Of a DNA stretch of 64,000 bases, positions 56,505 through 64,000 are shown piece after piece. This DNA comes from CALKWS01 sp051020515. GTDB lineage: Bacteria; Actinomycetota; Actinomycetes; Actinomycetales; Beutenbergiaceae. Under the pieces are notes generated by a model that was given only the letters and a program-made list of their open reading frames with translations, made no database searches and was not told the origin of the DNA. Where the stretch lies: assembly GCF_051020515.1 (NCBI RefSeq), contig NZ_CP194857.1:1054001-1118000 (forward strand). Reading direction: 5' to 3'. The position numbers and the translations under genes were made by a program. Each line of letters starts with the position of its first letter. Within the stretch, counting starts at the first letter, position 1.

Positions 56505-58109
56505 ATGATGACCGAGAACTATCCGATCCTGACGCTCATCCCCCCGTTGCTGGCAATCGGCCTGGCGATCGCCACCAGGAAGGTGCTGATCAGCCTGGGC
56601 CTGGGCGTGCTCGCCGCCGCGATCCTGATCGCCGAGTTCGACCCGCTCGCCACGTTGCGCGAGGTCTGGGCGTCATTCGCGGTGATCTTCTGGGACCAGG
56701 GCGCGGTCAACACCTGGTACGTCTACATCCTCATCTTCCTGTTGCTGCTCGGGGCGATCGCCGCGTTCATCATGATGTCCGGCGGCACCCGCGCACTGGC
56801 GGACTGGGCGATCACCCGGGTCACGAGCCGGCGCGGAGCCCAAGGGGTGCCGGCGGTGCTCGGGCTGATCATCTTCATCGACGACTACTTCAACGCCCTG
56901 GCGGTGGGCCAGGTCAGCCGCCCGGTGACGGACAAGCACCGGGTCTCTCGGGCCAAGCTCGCCTACATCGTGGACTCCACCTCCGCGCCGGTGGCGGTAC
57001 TGGCCCCATTCTCCAGCTGGGGCGCCTACATCATGGGCCTGATCGCCCCGCTGGTGGCCGCCTCGGCCCTGACCATGGGCAGCCTGGAGGCGTTCCTGCG
57101 CGCCGCGGCCGCGAACTACTACGCGATCGCCGCCGTCATGCTGGTCTGGGTGATCGTTCTGCTCCGCCTGGACGTGGGCCCGATGCGCAAAGAGGAACGC
57201 CGCGCGCTGACCGAGGGGAGGGTCTACGCCGAGGGCGCCACAATCCCCGGTGAACTGGCCGAGGACCTGCCGGTGCACTACCCCGGCGTGCGGCGGGCGC
57301 TGGTCGTTCCGTTCCTGGCGCTGGTCCTCGGGGTGTTCGCCGGGCTGGCCCTCACCGGCTACCGCGCCGCCGGCACCTGGGACTGGGTGGCGATCCTGGC
57401 CGACACCGACGCCTCTGCCGCGCTGGTGCTCGGCGGGCTCATCGGCCTGGCCTTCGCCCTCTACTACTACTTCCGCAACACCTCGAAGAACCCGGACTTC
57501 TCCGCGTCCGAATTCGGCCGCGGGTGGCTCGAGGGCATCAAGTCGATGCTGCCGGCCATCGCGATCCTGCTCCTGGCCTGGACACTCGGCGACCTGATCG
57601 GGACGCTGGGCACCGGTGAGTATCTCGGCGACCTGGTCGAGCGAGCCGACATGCCCCCGGCCTGGCTGATCCCGGTGATGTTCGTCGTCGCCTCCCTGAT
57701 CGCGTTCGCGACGGGCACGTCCTGGGGCTCGTTCGGCCTGCTGCTGCCGATCGCCGGGGCGATCATGACCTCGGTGAACCAGCCGGAGCTGTTGCTGCCG
57801 GCCTTCGGTGCGGTGCTGGCCGGGGCGGTGCTGGGTGATCACGTCTCCCCGATCTCGGACACCACGATCCTGTCCTCGACCGGGGCCGGCGCCAACGTCA
57901 TCACCCACGTGGTGACCCAGGTGCCCTATGCGATCGCCGCAGGGGTCGCGGCCCTGGCCGGTTACGCGGTGCTGGCACTGACCGGCAGCGTCCTGGCCGG
58001 GCTTGCCGCCACGTTCGCGGCCATCGCCGCCTTCGTCCTCATCGGGCGCGCCCGCTCCACACCGCTGGACGAGCAGGTGACCACCGATCGCACCATCGCC
58101 CGCGGGTGA
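56505..58109 (+). CDS. NhaC-family Na+/H+ antiporter-like protein
   Basis: 534 residues with about 12 membrane helices. Seen: FIMMSGGTRALADW, LIIFIDDYFNALAVGQVSRP, DSTSAPVAVLAPFSSWGAYI, FATGTSWGSFGLLLP and GDHVSPISDTTILSSTGAG, all hallmarks of the NhaC/YuiF carrier family. It may exchange Na+ for H+ or carry malate/lactate or an amino acid. ATG at 56505 or 56508. Confidence 0.88.
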   Translation: MMTENYPILTLIPPLLAIGLAIATRKVLISLGLGVLAAAILIAEFDPLATLREVWASFAVIFWDQGAVNTWYVYILIFLLLLGAIAAFIMMSGGTRALADWAITRVTSRRGAQGVPAVLGLIIFIDDYFNALAVGQVSRPVTDKHRVSRAKLAYIVDSTSAPVAVLAPFSSWGAYIMGLIAPLVAASALTMGSLEAFLRAAAANYYAIAAVMLVWVIVLLRLDVGPMRKEERRALTEGRVYAEGATIPGELAEDLPVHYPGVRRALVVPFLALVLGVFAGLALTGYRAAGTWDWVAILADTDASAALVLGGLIGLAFALYYYFRNTSKNPDFSASEFGRGWLEGIKSMLPAIAILLLAWTLGDLIGTLGTGEYLGDLVERADMPPAWLIPVMFVVASLIAFATGTSWGSFGLLLPIAGAIMTSVNQPELLLPAFGAVLAGAVLGDHVSPISDTTILSSTGAGANVITHVVTQVPYAIAAGVAALAGYAVLALTGSVLAGLAATFAAIAAFVLIGRARSTPLDEQVTTDRTIARG

Positions 58110-58196
58110 GGGCCCGGGCACCGCACGCCGCCGCGCAGGACTTCAGAGCACCGACGACGGCGACCGGCACCCGCCGGCAGTCTGCCGAAACCCTGG

Positions 58197-58613
58197 TCAG
58201 GGGTGCCCGGGCGCCGCGGCGAAGGGGTCCTCCCCGCGCGAGCGCACCGGGACGATCCGCTGACCCAGCGGCAAGAACGCCAACGGCACCATTTTCCAGC
58301 ACGCGATCCCGAACGGGATGCCCACGATGGTCAGGCACAGCAACAACCCGGCAATCAGGTGACCGATCGCCAGTTCCCAGCCCAGCAGCACGATCCAGAG
58401 GATGTTACCGATCACGGCCAAGACCCCGAAGTCGGCCCGGAACTCGGTGCGGCGCCCAAACGGCCACAGCACGTAGCTCGCCAGCCGGAAGGAGGCGATG
58501 CCGAAGGGGATGGTGATGATCAGGATGCACGCGATCACCCCCGCGATCACGTACGCCAGCGCCAGCCACCAGCCGGCCAGGATAAACCACAGCACGTTCC
58601 CGAGCGTTCGCAT
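58197..58613 (-). CDS. YccF domain membrane protein
   Basis: 138 residues with two YccF repeats, each with a long hydrophobic hairpin: NVLWFILAGWWLALAYVIAG and NILWIVLLGWELAIGHLIAG, each followed by TIPFGIASFRLASYVLWPFG or VGIPFGIACWKM. A widespread inner-membrane protein of unknown role. Confidence 0.9.
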   Translation of the reverse strand: MRTLGNVLWFILAGWWLALAYVIAGVIACILIITIPFGIASFRLASYVLWPFGRRTEFRADFGVLAVIGNILWIVLLGWELAIGHLIAGLLLCLTIVGIPFGIACWKMVPLAFLPLGQRIVPVRSRGEDPFAAAPGHP

Positions 58614-58637
58614 GGCCTAACGGTAACGCTGCCACGG

Positions 58638-58653
58638 CGCTCCCGCGGGAGCG
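58638..58653. repeat. 16-bp palindrome, dispersed repeat copy 2
   Basis: CGCTCCCGCGGGAGCG, perfect, touching the stop codon of the MFS gene (stop at 58654-58656, minus strand). It probably acts as its transcription terminator hairpin; compare copies at 61447 and 20953. Confidence 0.6.
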
Positions 58654-59916
58654 TCAACTGCTCGCGGTCGTGATACCGACGGGCGGCCCGGGCCCGCGAT
58701 CGAGCAGGGCGGCGACCAGGGCGCCGATCAGGCTGAGCACGCCCATCACACCGAACGCCGCGGCGTAGTTTCCGAGCAGATCGGCCAGCACCGTCCCGGC
58801 CCAGGGGGCGAGCGCCACGGTCACCGTGATGGGCGCGGAGAGCACGCCCGTCAGCCGGCCGTAGTGGGCGGCGCCCCACCGGTCGCTGACGGCGGTGGCG
58901 TGGACGAGGGTGAACAGTCCTCTGGCCACCCCGGCACCGACGGCTGAGAGGATCAGCACCGTGGGCGAGGTGAACACGGCGAGGGCCGCGATGCTCAGCG
59001 CGACGGCGAGGAGGATCGCCACCGTTCGGGCGCGCACGCCGACGCGGGCGGACAGTGCGGGATAGGCGAGGCGCCCCACCACCTGCCCGGCGCCGCCCAG
59101 ACCCAGCGCCAGGGCAGCGGAACGGGCATCCATCCCACGCTCGAGCAGCAATGGCACGAGGTTGATCAGGGCTGCGAACGCCGCGAACCCGGCAAGGGCC
59201 AGGGCGGTGACCACGGCGACGAAGCGCGGGCTACCCACGATGCGGGCGGGGGAGTCCGTCCCCGCAGCGTCGACGCTCCCCCGGCCCGGCCGGGCATCCG
59301 GCGCCGGCCACGGAGCGCGCAGACCCCACCAGTGGGCCGGCACGGTCACCACCAGCAGGATGACCGCCAGGGTGAGGTAGACGCCCCGCCAGGTCAGGTG
59401 TTCCTGCAGTGCGGCGGTCAACGGCGCGAACACCGAACTGGCCAGCCCGCCCGCCAAGGTCAGGATGGTCAGGGCGCGGACACGGTCCGGCCCGTACCAG
59501 CGGGCGATCGCGGTGAAGGCCGGTGGGTAGAGCACCCCCGCCATCGCGACGCCCGCGACCAGCCACCCGCCGGCGAAGGCGACCTGGTTCGGCGCCAGCG
59601 CGATCAGCACGAGCGCGGCGACGGCCAGCACCGAACCACCGGCCATGATCCGGCGCGGCCCGCTGACGTCCAGCCGGCGACCGAGCGGGATGCCCACGCC
59701 GGCCGAGATCAGGAGGCCGGTGGAGAAGGCGCCGGTGATCGCCGTCGTCGACCACCCGGTCCCGGCGGCGATGCCGGTGGCCAGCACCGGGAAGGCGTAG
59801 TAAAGCACCCCCCAACTGACGACCTGGGTGCCGCACAGCACACTCAGCACTCGCCGTCGTCCGTGCACCACCCCAGGTGACGCCGTAGCGCCGGCGCCGG
59901 ATGCTGCCGGACTCAC
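58654..59916 (-). CDS. MFS transporter in ArsR cluster
   Basis: 420 residues with 12 membrane helices. Seen: WGVLYYAFPVLATGIAAGTGWS, PLGRRLDVSGPRRIM and WYGPDRVRALTILTLAGGLAS. Its GTG start (59914-59916) overlaps the stop of the flavoprotein gene (GTGA), so the two are coupled. Together with the divergent ArsR gene this suggests efflux of the compound the regulator senses, plausibly an arsenical or another metalloid or electrophile, but that is inference. Confidence 0.87.
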   Translation of the reverse strand: MSPAASGAGATASPGVVHGRRRVLSVLCGTQVVSWGVLYYAFPVLATGIAAGTGWSTTAITGAFSTGLLISAGVGIPLGRRLDVSGPRRIMAGGSVLAVAALVLIALAPNQVAFAGGWLVAGVAMAGVLYPPAFTAIARWYGPDRVRALTILTLAGGLASSVFAPLTAALQEHLTWRGVYLTLAVILLVVTVPAHWWGLRAPWPAPDARPGRGSVDAAGTDSPARIVGSPRFVAVVTALALAGFAAFAALINLVPLLLERGMDARSAALALGLGGAGQVVGRLAYPALSARVGVRARTVAILLAVALSIAALAVFTSPTVLILSAVGAGVARGLFTLVHATAVSDRWGAAHYGRLTGVLSAPITVTVALAPWAGTVLADLLGNYAAAFGVMGVLSLIGALVAALLDRGPGPPVGITTASS

Positions 59917-61021
59917 ACCGCGGACATACTCGGCCGCACCTGATGCGCCGCGGTCGCCTTCCAGGACCCTCGGATGTGCGCGGCCAGCGGCGCCATCACG
60001 TGATCGGCGTCGCGGTGCACCCCGCGCAGGGTGTTGGAGGAGAAGGACCGCTGGAACTCCAGGCCCAGGTAGGCCAGCCCCATGTGGGTCATGGACAACC
60101 CGCCCGCGTGCAACGGTGCGCCCGTCTGGTCCAGCGCCCCCAGGGGCCGCAGGTACTCCAGCGCAGGGCGGTAGCCGGTGGCGAACAGCACCGCGTCCAC
60201 CTGCTCACGGCTGCCGTCGGGCCACTCGATGCCGTCGTCGGTGAACCGGGTGAACATCGGCCGCCGGTCCAGGAGCCCGGTGGCGAAGGCCTGCTGGTAA
60301 CCGCCGGTGTCGATCACCAGGGTGGCGGTGACCAATTGCGCCAACCAGTACGGCGGCAGCAGGTCGAACCCGGTCTCGACCAGGGCGTGGTGCAGGTCCA
60401 GGCCGTTGATCCGCTGCTCCCAGAACTGCAACGGCTGACGGGAGGCGAGCGTCACGGTGGCCGTGCGCGCCAACTCGACGGCGACCTGGACCGCAGAGTT
60501 GCCGCCCCCGACCACGATCACCCGCTTTCCCTGGTACTCGCTGGGATCACGGTAGTCGGCCACATGCGCCATGGTGCCGGCGAAGGTTTCCGAGCCCGGC
60601 AACGTCGGCAGATGCGGGTTGGCGAACGAACCGCTGGCGGCGACCAGGGCGGGGGCGGCCAGGGTGTCCCCGCCGGTGGTGTGCACCGCGAAACCATCGC
60701 CGTCGGACTCGACCGCGCGCACCCTGGTGTTGGTACGGATCTCGACGTCCAGGCTCTCGGCGTAGTTCTCCAGGTAGGTGACCACCTCATCGCGAGTGGG
60801 GTAGCGATCACCATCCCGGGGAAGGTGAATCCGGGGAATCCGCTGAACTGCGCCGGCGAGAACAGGGCGAGGCTGTTGTAGTAGTGGGGCCAGGAACCGA
60901 CTGCTCGCTCCCCCGCCTCCAGCACGATCGGGCGAAGGTGGTGGTCCCGTGCCGCGCGCGCCGCGGCGAGGCCGGACTGCCCGCCGCCGATGATCAGGAC
61001 TGTCTGCTGTGGTGTGCTCAT
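59913..61021 (-). CDS. ArsO-like FAD-dependent monooxygenase (frameshift)
   Basis: About 369 residues. FAD site IIGGGQSGLAAARAA at the N-terminus and NADPH site VVVGGGNSAVQVA in the middle; NSLALFSPAQFSGFPG resembles the ArsO/CzcO flavoprotein group. One G is missing near 60813-60821: FPG reads into a wrong frame, while DGDRYPTRDEVVTYLENYA is the correct continuation. ATG at 61021. Coupled to the MFS gene and divergent from arsR across an operator-like repeat. Confidence 0.85.
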
Positions 61022-61042
61022 GTGCCCAACATATCGACATAT

Positions 61043-61067
61043 CCCGAAACGTCAATACGTTTTCGGG
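61043..61067. promoter_or_regulatory. ArsR-type inverted repeat
   Basis: CCCGAAACG-TCAATA-CGTTTTCGGG (one extra T in the right arm), preceded by ATAT-CGAC-ATAT at about 61031-61042. The block fills the gap between the divergent flavoprotein and ArsR genes and would control both. Confidence 0.6.
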
Positions 61068-61094
61068 TACGATCTGAGCAGGAGGATTGAGCAG

Positions 61095-61427
61095 ATGGCA
61101 CAGGCAGCGGTTGCGGCCGGCGCGGACGCCGAGGCGATACCCGCGGAACTCCAGCCCGGCACGCACGACTTCCTCAAGGCGCTCGCCAGCCCCACCAGGC
61201 AGCGCATCATGTTGCTGTTCTTCGACGGCGCGGAGTTGTCGGTCGGCGAAGTGGCCGAGCGGGCCGGCGTCGGCCAATCGACGGCTTCGGAGCACCTGGC
61301 CCTGATGCGCCGCGGCGGTGTGGTCACGTCCGTTCGCGAGGGGAAGATCATCCGGTATCGCGGTGACCGCGACGGGATCAGGGCCGCCCTGACCGATCTG
61401 CAGGCCTACCTGGAAGTCTGCTGCTGA
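61095..61427 (+). CDS. ArsR-family winged-helix regulator
   Basis: 110 residues. Winged helix: LASPTRQRIMLLFFDGAELSVGEVAERAGVGQSTASEHLALMRRGGVV, and the wing REGKIIRYR. The protein ends in a Cys pair (LEVCC), a candidate metalloid- or thiol-sensing site outside the usual helix alpha-3 position. AGGAGG 9 bases upstream fixes ATG at 61095. Divergent from the flavoprotein/MFS genes. Confidence 0.9.
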   Translation: MAQAAVAAGADAEAIPAELQPGTHDFLKALASPTRQRIMLLFFDGAELSVGEVAERAGVGQSTASEHLALMRRGGVVTSVREGKIIRYRGDRDGIRAALTDLQAYLEVCC

Positions 61428-61446
61428 CCTGCGCTCCGCGTCCTGA

Positions 61447-61462
61447 CGCTTCCGCGGAAGCG
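61447..61462. repeat. 16-bp palindrome, dispersed repeat copy 3
   Basis: CGCTTCCGCGGAAGCG, perfect, 19 bases after the arsR stop. Directly followed by a second perfect inverted repeat at 61463-61479. Likely a terminator hairpin for arsR. Confidence 0.6.
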
Positions 61463-61479
61463 CCCGATGTCGAATCGGG
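61463..61479. promoter_or_regulatory. Inverted repeat over ECF -35 region
   Basis: CCCGAT-GTCGA-ATCGGG, perfect 6-bp arms, containing the candidate -35 element TGTCGA. It could be an operator controlling the DGPF/ECF genes, or part of a tandem hairpin with the palindrome at 61447. Confidence 0.45.
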
Positions 61480-61494
61480 CAATCCGGTTCCGTC
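61468..61494 (+). promoter_or_regulatory. Candidate ECF42-dependent promoter
   Basis: TGTCGA at 61468-61473, a 17-bp spacer, then CGTC at 61491-61494. This matches the ECF42 target signature as I remember it (TGTCGA / CG[A/T]C). Transcription would begin about 45 bases before the DGPF gene, making the sigma factor autoregulatory. Confidence 0.6.
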
Positions 61495-61545
61495 TACCAG
61501 GTGAGGGCGGCACAATGGCCGCCACCGACTCAGAGGGAGCCGACC

Positions 61546-61977
61546 ATGGCCAAGTATCTGTTGCTCAAGCACTACCGGGGCGGACCGGAGCCCACCGGAG
61601 CCGCGGTGCCGATGGATGAGTGGACCGAGCAGGAGATCACCGATCACGTGGCATTCATGGACCACGTGGCCCAGGTGCTCACCGAACGCGGGGAGTTCGT
61701 CGATTCCCAGGCATTGTCCCCCCAGGGCACCTTCGTGCGCTTCGACGCCCAGGGCAAGGCCCCGGTGACCGACGGCCCGTTCGCGGAGACCAAGGATCTC
61801 ATCGCCGGGTGGATGATCATCGACGTGGAATCGCAGGAGCGTGCCCACGAGGCGGCGGCGTTCCTCTCTTCCGCGCCGGGACCGGGTGGCAGGCCGCTGC
61901 AGGAGTGGATCGAGGTGCGCCCGTTCCTGACCCAGCAGGCCAGCGACGTGGAGACCTGGATGTCCGCGGCACAGTAG
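61546..61977 (+). CDS. DGPF-domain (YciI-like/YCII-related) protein
   Basis: 143 residues. MAKYLLLKHYRGG opens the fold and TDGPFAETKDLIAGWMIIDV carries the DGPF signature. These small ferredoxin-fold proteins are the habitual partners of ECF42 sigma factors; their biochemical role is unknown. GAGGGAG precedes ATG at 61546. It sits 4 bp upstream of the sigma gene, in one operon. Confidence 0.92.
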   Translation: MAKYLLLKHYRGGPEPTGAAVPMDEWTEQEITDHVAFMDHVAQVLTERGEFVDSQALSPQGTFVRFDAQGKAPVTDGPFAETKDLIAGWMIIDVESQERAHEAAAFLSSAPGPGGRPLQEWIEVRPFLTQQASDVETWMSAAQ

Positions 61978-61981
61978 CGCG

Positions 61982-63124
61982 ATGATCGACGACGACGGCG
62001 CTCGCCTGCGCGAGCTGGGTCCCCACGTGCTGGGGGTGCTGGTGCGCCGCGGCGCTGACTTCGCCTCCGCCGAGGACGCCGTCCAGGAAGCACTGCTGGA
62101 GGCGGTGCGACGGTGGCCGGCCGCCCACCCGGAGAACCCCCGGGCGTGGCTGGTCACCGTCGCCTGGCGCAAGTACACCGACGCCGTGCGCGCCGAGGCT
62201 GCCCGCGCCCGCCGGGAGCAGCGCGAGCACGACATTCCCGCCCCGGGGCCGGCGCAGCAGGCCGATGACACCTTGCTGCTGTTGTTCCTGGCCGCCCACC
62301 CGGCACTCACCCCGGCCTCGGCGGTGGCGCTGACGCTGCGTGCGGTGGCGGGGCTGACCACGGCGCAGATCGCCCGGGCCTACCTGGTGCCGGAGGCCAC
62401 CATGGCCCAGCGGATCAGCCGTGCCAAGGCCGCCCTGCGGGGGAAGCGTCTGAATGAGCCCGGCGACCTGCGCACCGTGTTGAAGGTGCTCTACCTGATC
62501 TTCAACGAAGGCTACGACGGGCAGGTGGACCTGGCTGCCGAGGCCATCCGCCTGACGCGCCAGGCGGCCGCTGCGAGCGAGGAGCCGGAGGTTGCCGGCC
62601 TCCTGGCGCTAATGCTGATCCACCACGCCCGCCGGGCTACCCGTCATTCCGTTGGCGGTGACCTCATCCCGTTGGCACAGCAGGACCGCTCAGCCTGGGA
62701 CACCGCCCTCATCGCCGAAGGCGTGCAGGTCCTGCAGTACGCCTTGGCCAGGGACCGGCTCGGGGAGTACCAGGCGCAGGCCGCGATCGCCGCGCTGCAC
62801 GCCGACGCCCGATCGGCCGAGGAGACCGACTGGCCCCAGATCCTGCAGTGGTACGACGAACTCTCCGCGCTCACCGACAGCCCTGTCGTGGCGCTCAACC
62901 GGGCGGTCGCGCTCGGTCAGGTCGACGGTCCCCTCGCCGGCCTACGCGCTGCTGAAGCCATCCGGCATGATGTCCCACGCCATGCCGCCGTGCGCGCCTA
63001 TCTCCACGAACGTGCCGGGAACTCCGAGCAAGCCCGCACTCTCTACCTGGAGGCGGCTCAGGCTGCGAGCAGCATCCCCGAGCGCGATCACCTCACCCGC
63101 CAAGCCGCCCGGCTGCAGTCATAG
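61982..63124 (+). CDS. ECF sigma factor, ECF42 type with TPR-like C-terminal domain
   Basis: 380 residues. The sigma2 region (SAEDAVQEALLEAVRRWP, NPRAWLVTVAWRKYTDAVR) is followed by sigma4 (ALTLRAVAGLTTAQIARAYLVPEATMAQRISRAKAALR), then a 200-residue DUF6596/TPR-like extension (KVLYLIFNEGYDG, ARRATRHSVGGDLIPLAQQDRSAWD, VALNRAVALGQVDG). No anti-sigma gene follows; in this group the C-terminal extension is thought to control activity. It forms a two-gene operon with the DGPF protein. Confidence 0.93.
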   Translation: MIDDDGARLRELGPHVLGVLVRRGADFASAEDAVQEALLEAVRRWPAAHPENPRAWLVTVAWRKYTDAVRAEAARARREQREHDIPAPGPAQQADDTLLLLFLAAHPALTPASAVALTLRAVAGLTTAQIARAYLVPEATMAQRISRAKAALRGKRLNEPGDLRTVLKVLYLIFNEGYDGQVDLAAEAIRLTRQAAAASEEPEVAGLLALMLIHHARRATRHSVGGDLIPLAQQDRSAWDTALIAEGVQVLQYALARDRLGEYQAQAAIAALHADARSAEETDWPQILQWYDELSALTDSPVVALNRAVALGQVDGPLAGLRAAEAIRHDVPRHAAVRAYLHERAGNSEQARTLYLEAAQAASSIPERDHLTRQAARLQS

Positions 63125-63129
63125 CCGCG

Positions 63130-63157
63130 AGGAAGAACGCTATATAGACATCTTCCT
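63130..63157. promoter_or_regulatory. VapB operator-like inverted repeat
   Basis: AGGAAGA (63130-63136) and TCTTCCT (63151-63157) flank a 14-bp centre containing TATATA, 13 bases upstream of vapB. The AT-rich core probably overlaps the -10 region, as in autorepressed toxin-antitoxin operons. Confidence 0.55.
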
Positions 63158-63170
63158 GATAGAGTGCCCT

Positions 63171-63416
63171 ATGGCCCTGAACATCAAGGACCCAGAAACA
63201 GACCGGCTGGCTCGCGAGTTGTCCGCGGCCACCGGCGAGTCCATCACGGTCGCTACCCGACAAGCCCTCCAGGAACGCCTCGAGCGGGTCCGACGGCAAC
63301 CGTCCAAGGGCCACGACCTCTCCGAGATCATCAATCGCGGCCGGGCCAGGCGGAACATGGACGATCGCACGGAGGACGAAATCCTCGGTTACGACGCCGC
63401 AGGGCTACCCGCGTGA
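63171..63416 (+). CDS. vapB: VapB-type antitoxin
   Basis: 81 residues. The N-terminal MALNIKDPETDRLARELSAATGES and TVATRQALQERLERV form the RHH-like/PSK-type DNA-binding part of actinobacterial VapB; the C-terminal RTEDEILGYDAAGLPA is the toxin-neutralising tail. It overlaps vapC by four bases (GTGA). Confidence 0.9.
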   Translation: MALNIKDPETDRLARELSAATGESITVATRQALQERLERVRRQPSKGHDLSEIINRGRARRNMDDRTEDEILGYDAAGLPA

Positions 63417-63808
63417 TCGCGGTCGATTCCTCGGCCCTCGTCGCGATCGTTCTCGGCGAACCCGAGGCCGAGACAATGCTCCACGCTCTTCAGCGCAAGC
63501 CCGCGATCCTCAACTCAGCGACGTTGGTCGAGTCCTCGATCGTCGTCGAGGCCCGGCAAGGTCCCGACGCCACACGCGACCTCGATCTGCTCATCGCAGG
63601 TGCGATCGATGAGGTCGTGCCCTTCGACCTTGCCCACGCCCAGGCTGCCCTGGAGGCATGGCGAAGGTTTGGAAAGGGCCGCCACCCGGCCGCTCTGAAC
63701 TACGGTGACTGCCTCGCCTACGCCACCGCCCGCGTCCATGATGCTCCGCTGCTCTTCAAAGGCGAGGACTTTCCCAAGACCGATATCCCGGCCGCGAGCC
63801 CCAACTGA
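63413..63808 (+). CDS. vapC: VapC-type PIN-domain toxin
   Basis: 131 residues from GTG at 63413. Acidic nuclease residues: Asp5 (AVDSSALVAI), Glu40 (SATLVESS) and the Asp in LNYGDCLAYATA; LLFKGEDF closes the fold. A Mg-dependent ribonuclease likely cutting tRNA or rRNA. Translationally coupled to vapB. Confidence 0.92.
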   Translation: MIAVDSSALVAIVLGEPEAETMLHALQRKPAILNSATLVESSIVVEARQGPDATRDLDLLIAGAIDEVVPFDLAHAQAALEAWRRFGKGRHPAALNYGDCLAYATARVHDAPLLFKGEDFPKTDIPAASPN

Positions 63809-63861
63809 CCCCGCAGCCGGCAGTCTCTCCACGACAGGTACGGTGACGGGCGGTGACACCC

Positions 63862-63999
63862 TCATCCACCCCCGGTGCGGCGCACGTACGTCTCCACCCC
63901 GCCGGTGCCGGTGCGTTCCCACACACTGTGCAGCATGGGAATCGTCCCCGACGTGACCACGCCGCGCCAGCGGTAACTGGTGGGCCAGCGTCGGAACAC
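63862..63999 (-). CDS. C-terminal part of an unidentified gene, cut by window edge
   Basis: An open frame of 45 codons entering from the right edge: RWPTSYRWRGVVTSGTIPML then HSVWERTGTGGVETYVRR, stop at 63862-63864. The composition looks coding, but I do not recognise a family. It is convergent with vapC across 53 bp. Confidence 0.35.
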   Translation of the reverse strand: MFRRWPTSYRWRGVVTSGTIPMLHSVWERTGTGGVETYVRRTGGG

Positions 64000-64000
64000 C

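Noticed and set aside
63515..63922. 135-residue minus-strand frame opposite vapC
   Set aside because: It overlaps the conserved PIN domain completely and shows no family signature; only the separate frame ending at 63862 looks possibly coding.
1..64000. tRNA, rRNA, integrase, transposase or attachment sites
   Set aside because: None was recognised on either strand by reading. Short inverted repeats found are operator- or terminator-like.

Overview
The window is very G+C-rich, densely coded DNA typical of an actinobacterium. No rRNA, tRNA or phylogenetic marker is present, so a more exact placement (perhaps Micrococcales) is a guess. Supporting traits are a deazaflavin-dependent nitroreductase homologue, DinB/DUF664 enzymes of the mycothiol-linked type, a Stealth phosphotransferase, DUF2332, an ECF42-type sigma factor with its DGPF partner, and pyruvate phosphate dikinase (PPDK) with its regulator. 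No prophage, insertion sequence or CRISPR array was seen.

Layout. 0-3.6 kb: fused isobutyryl-CoA mutase IcmF and a small acidic ORF. 3.8-15.6 kb: a sugar-acid catabolic island. On the plus strand lie an FAH-family hydrolase, an SDR and a GntR/FCD regulator. On the minus strand lies a probable nine-gene operon: GntR regulator, mandelate-racemase-type enolase, Ldh_2 dehydrogenase, TRAP transporter DctPQM, L-fuconate-dehydratase-type enolase, second FAH enzyme and pirin. Together these resemble the lower half of the non-phosphorylating L-fucose route (acid, 2-keto-3-deoxy acid, diketo acid, pyruvate plus lactate). No sugar dehydrogenase or lactonase is present, which suggests that the acid itself is imported. 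15.8-27.5 kb: a drug-type MFS pump, small enzymes, a GlxA-type regulator, HrpA helicase, an SprT-like protein, DinB, AlkA and Ogt. 27.5-34 kb: a large FAD/Fe-S oxidase and four tandem paralogous membrane proteins with Pro/Gln/Gly-rich tails. 33.8-39.9 kb: PPDK regulator, PPDK, a glycerol-1-phosphate-dehydrogenase homologue and PPK2. 40-43.4 kb: a PIG-L deacetylase and a polar amino-acid ABC importer. 43.4-51.8 kb: DUF2332, a repeat-filled 0.5 kb gap, RtcB, a decayed methyltransferase, a hydrolase, an LLM flavoprotein, a thioredoxin-NHL protein and an alcohol dehydrogenase. 52-64 kb: Ddn-like protein, Stealth, CurA-like reductase with divergent TetR, DUF664, NhaC, YccF, an MFS/flavoprotein/ArsR cluster, the DGPF/ECF42 pair, VapBC and a partial gene at the right edge.

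A cross-cutting feature is that at least fourteen otherwise well-conserved genes are interrupted by a one- or two-base frame change, usually in a short G or C run. The affected genes include several housekeeping ones (PPDK, HrpA, Ogt, IcmF). This density is better explained by uncorrected sequencing or assembly indels than by gene decay, so these genes are given here as whole genes with the break located. Regulatory DNA is unusually readable: a perfect 33-bp TetR operator, a GntR operator pair, a GlxA half-site array, an ArsR inverted repeat, a VapB inverted repeat, an ECF42-like promoter, and a dispersed 16-bp palindrome that closes both ends of the ArsR cluster and recurs inside hrpA.
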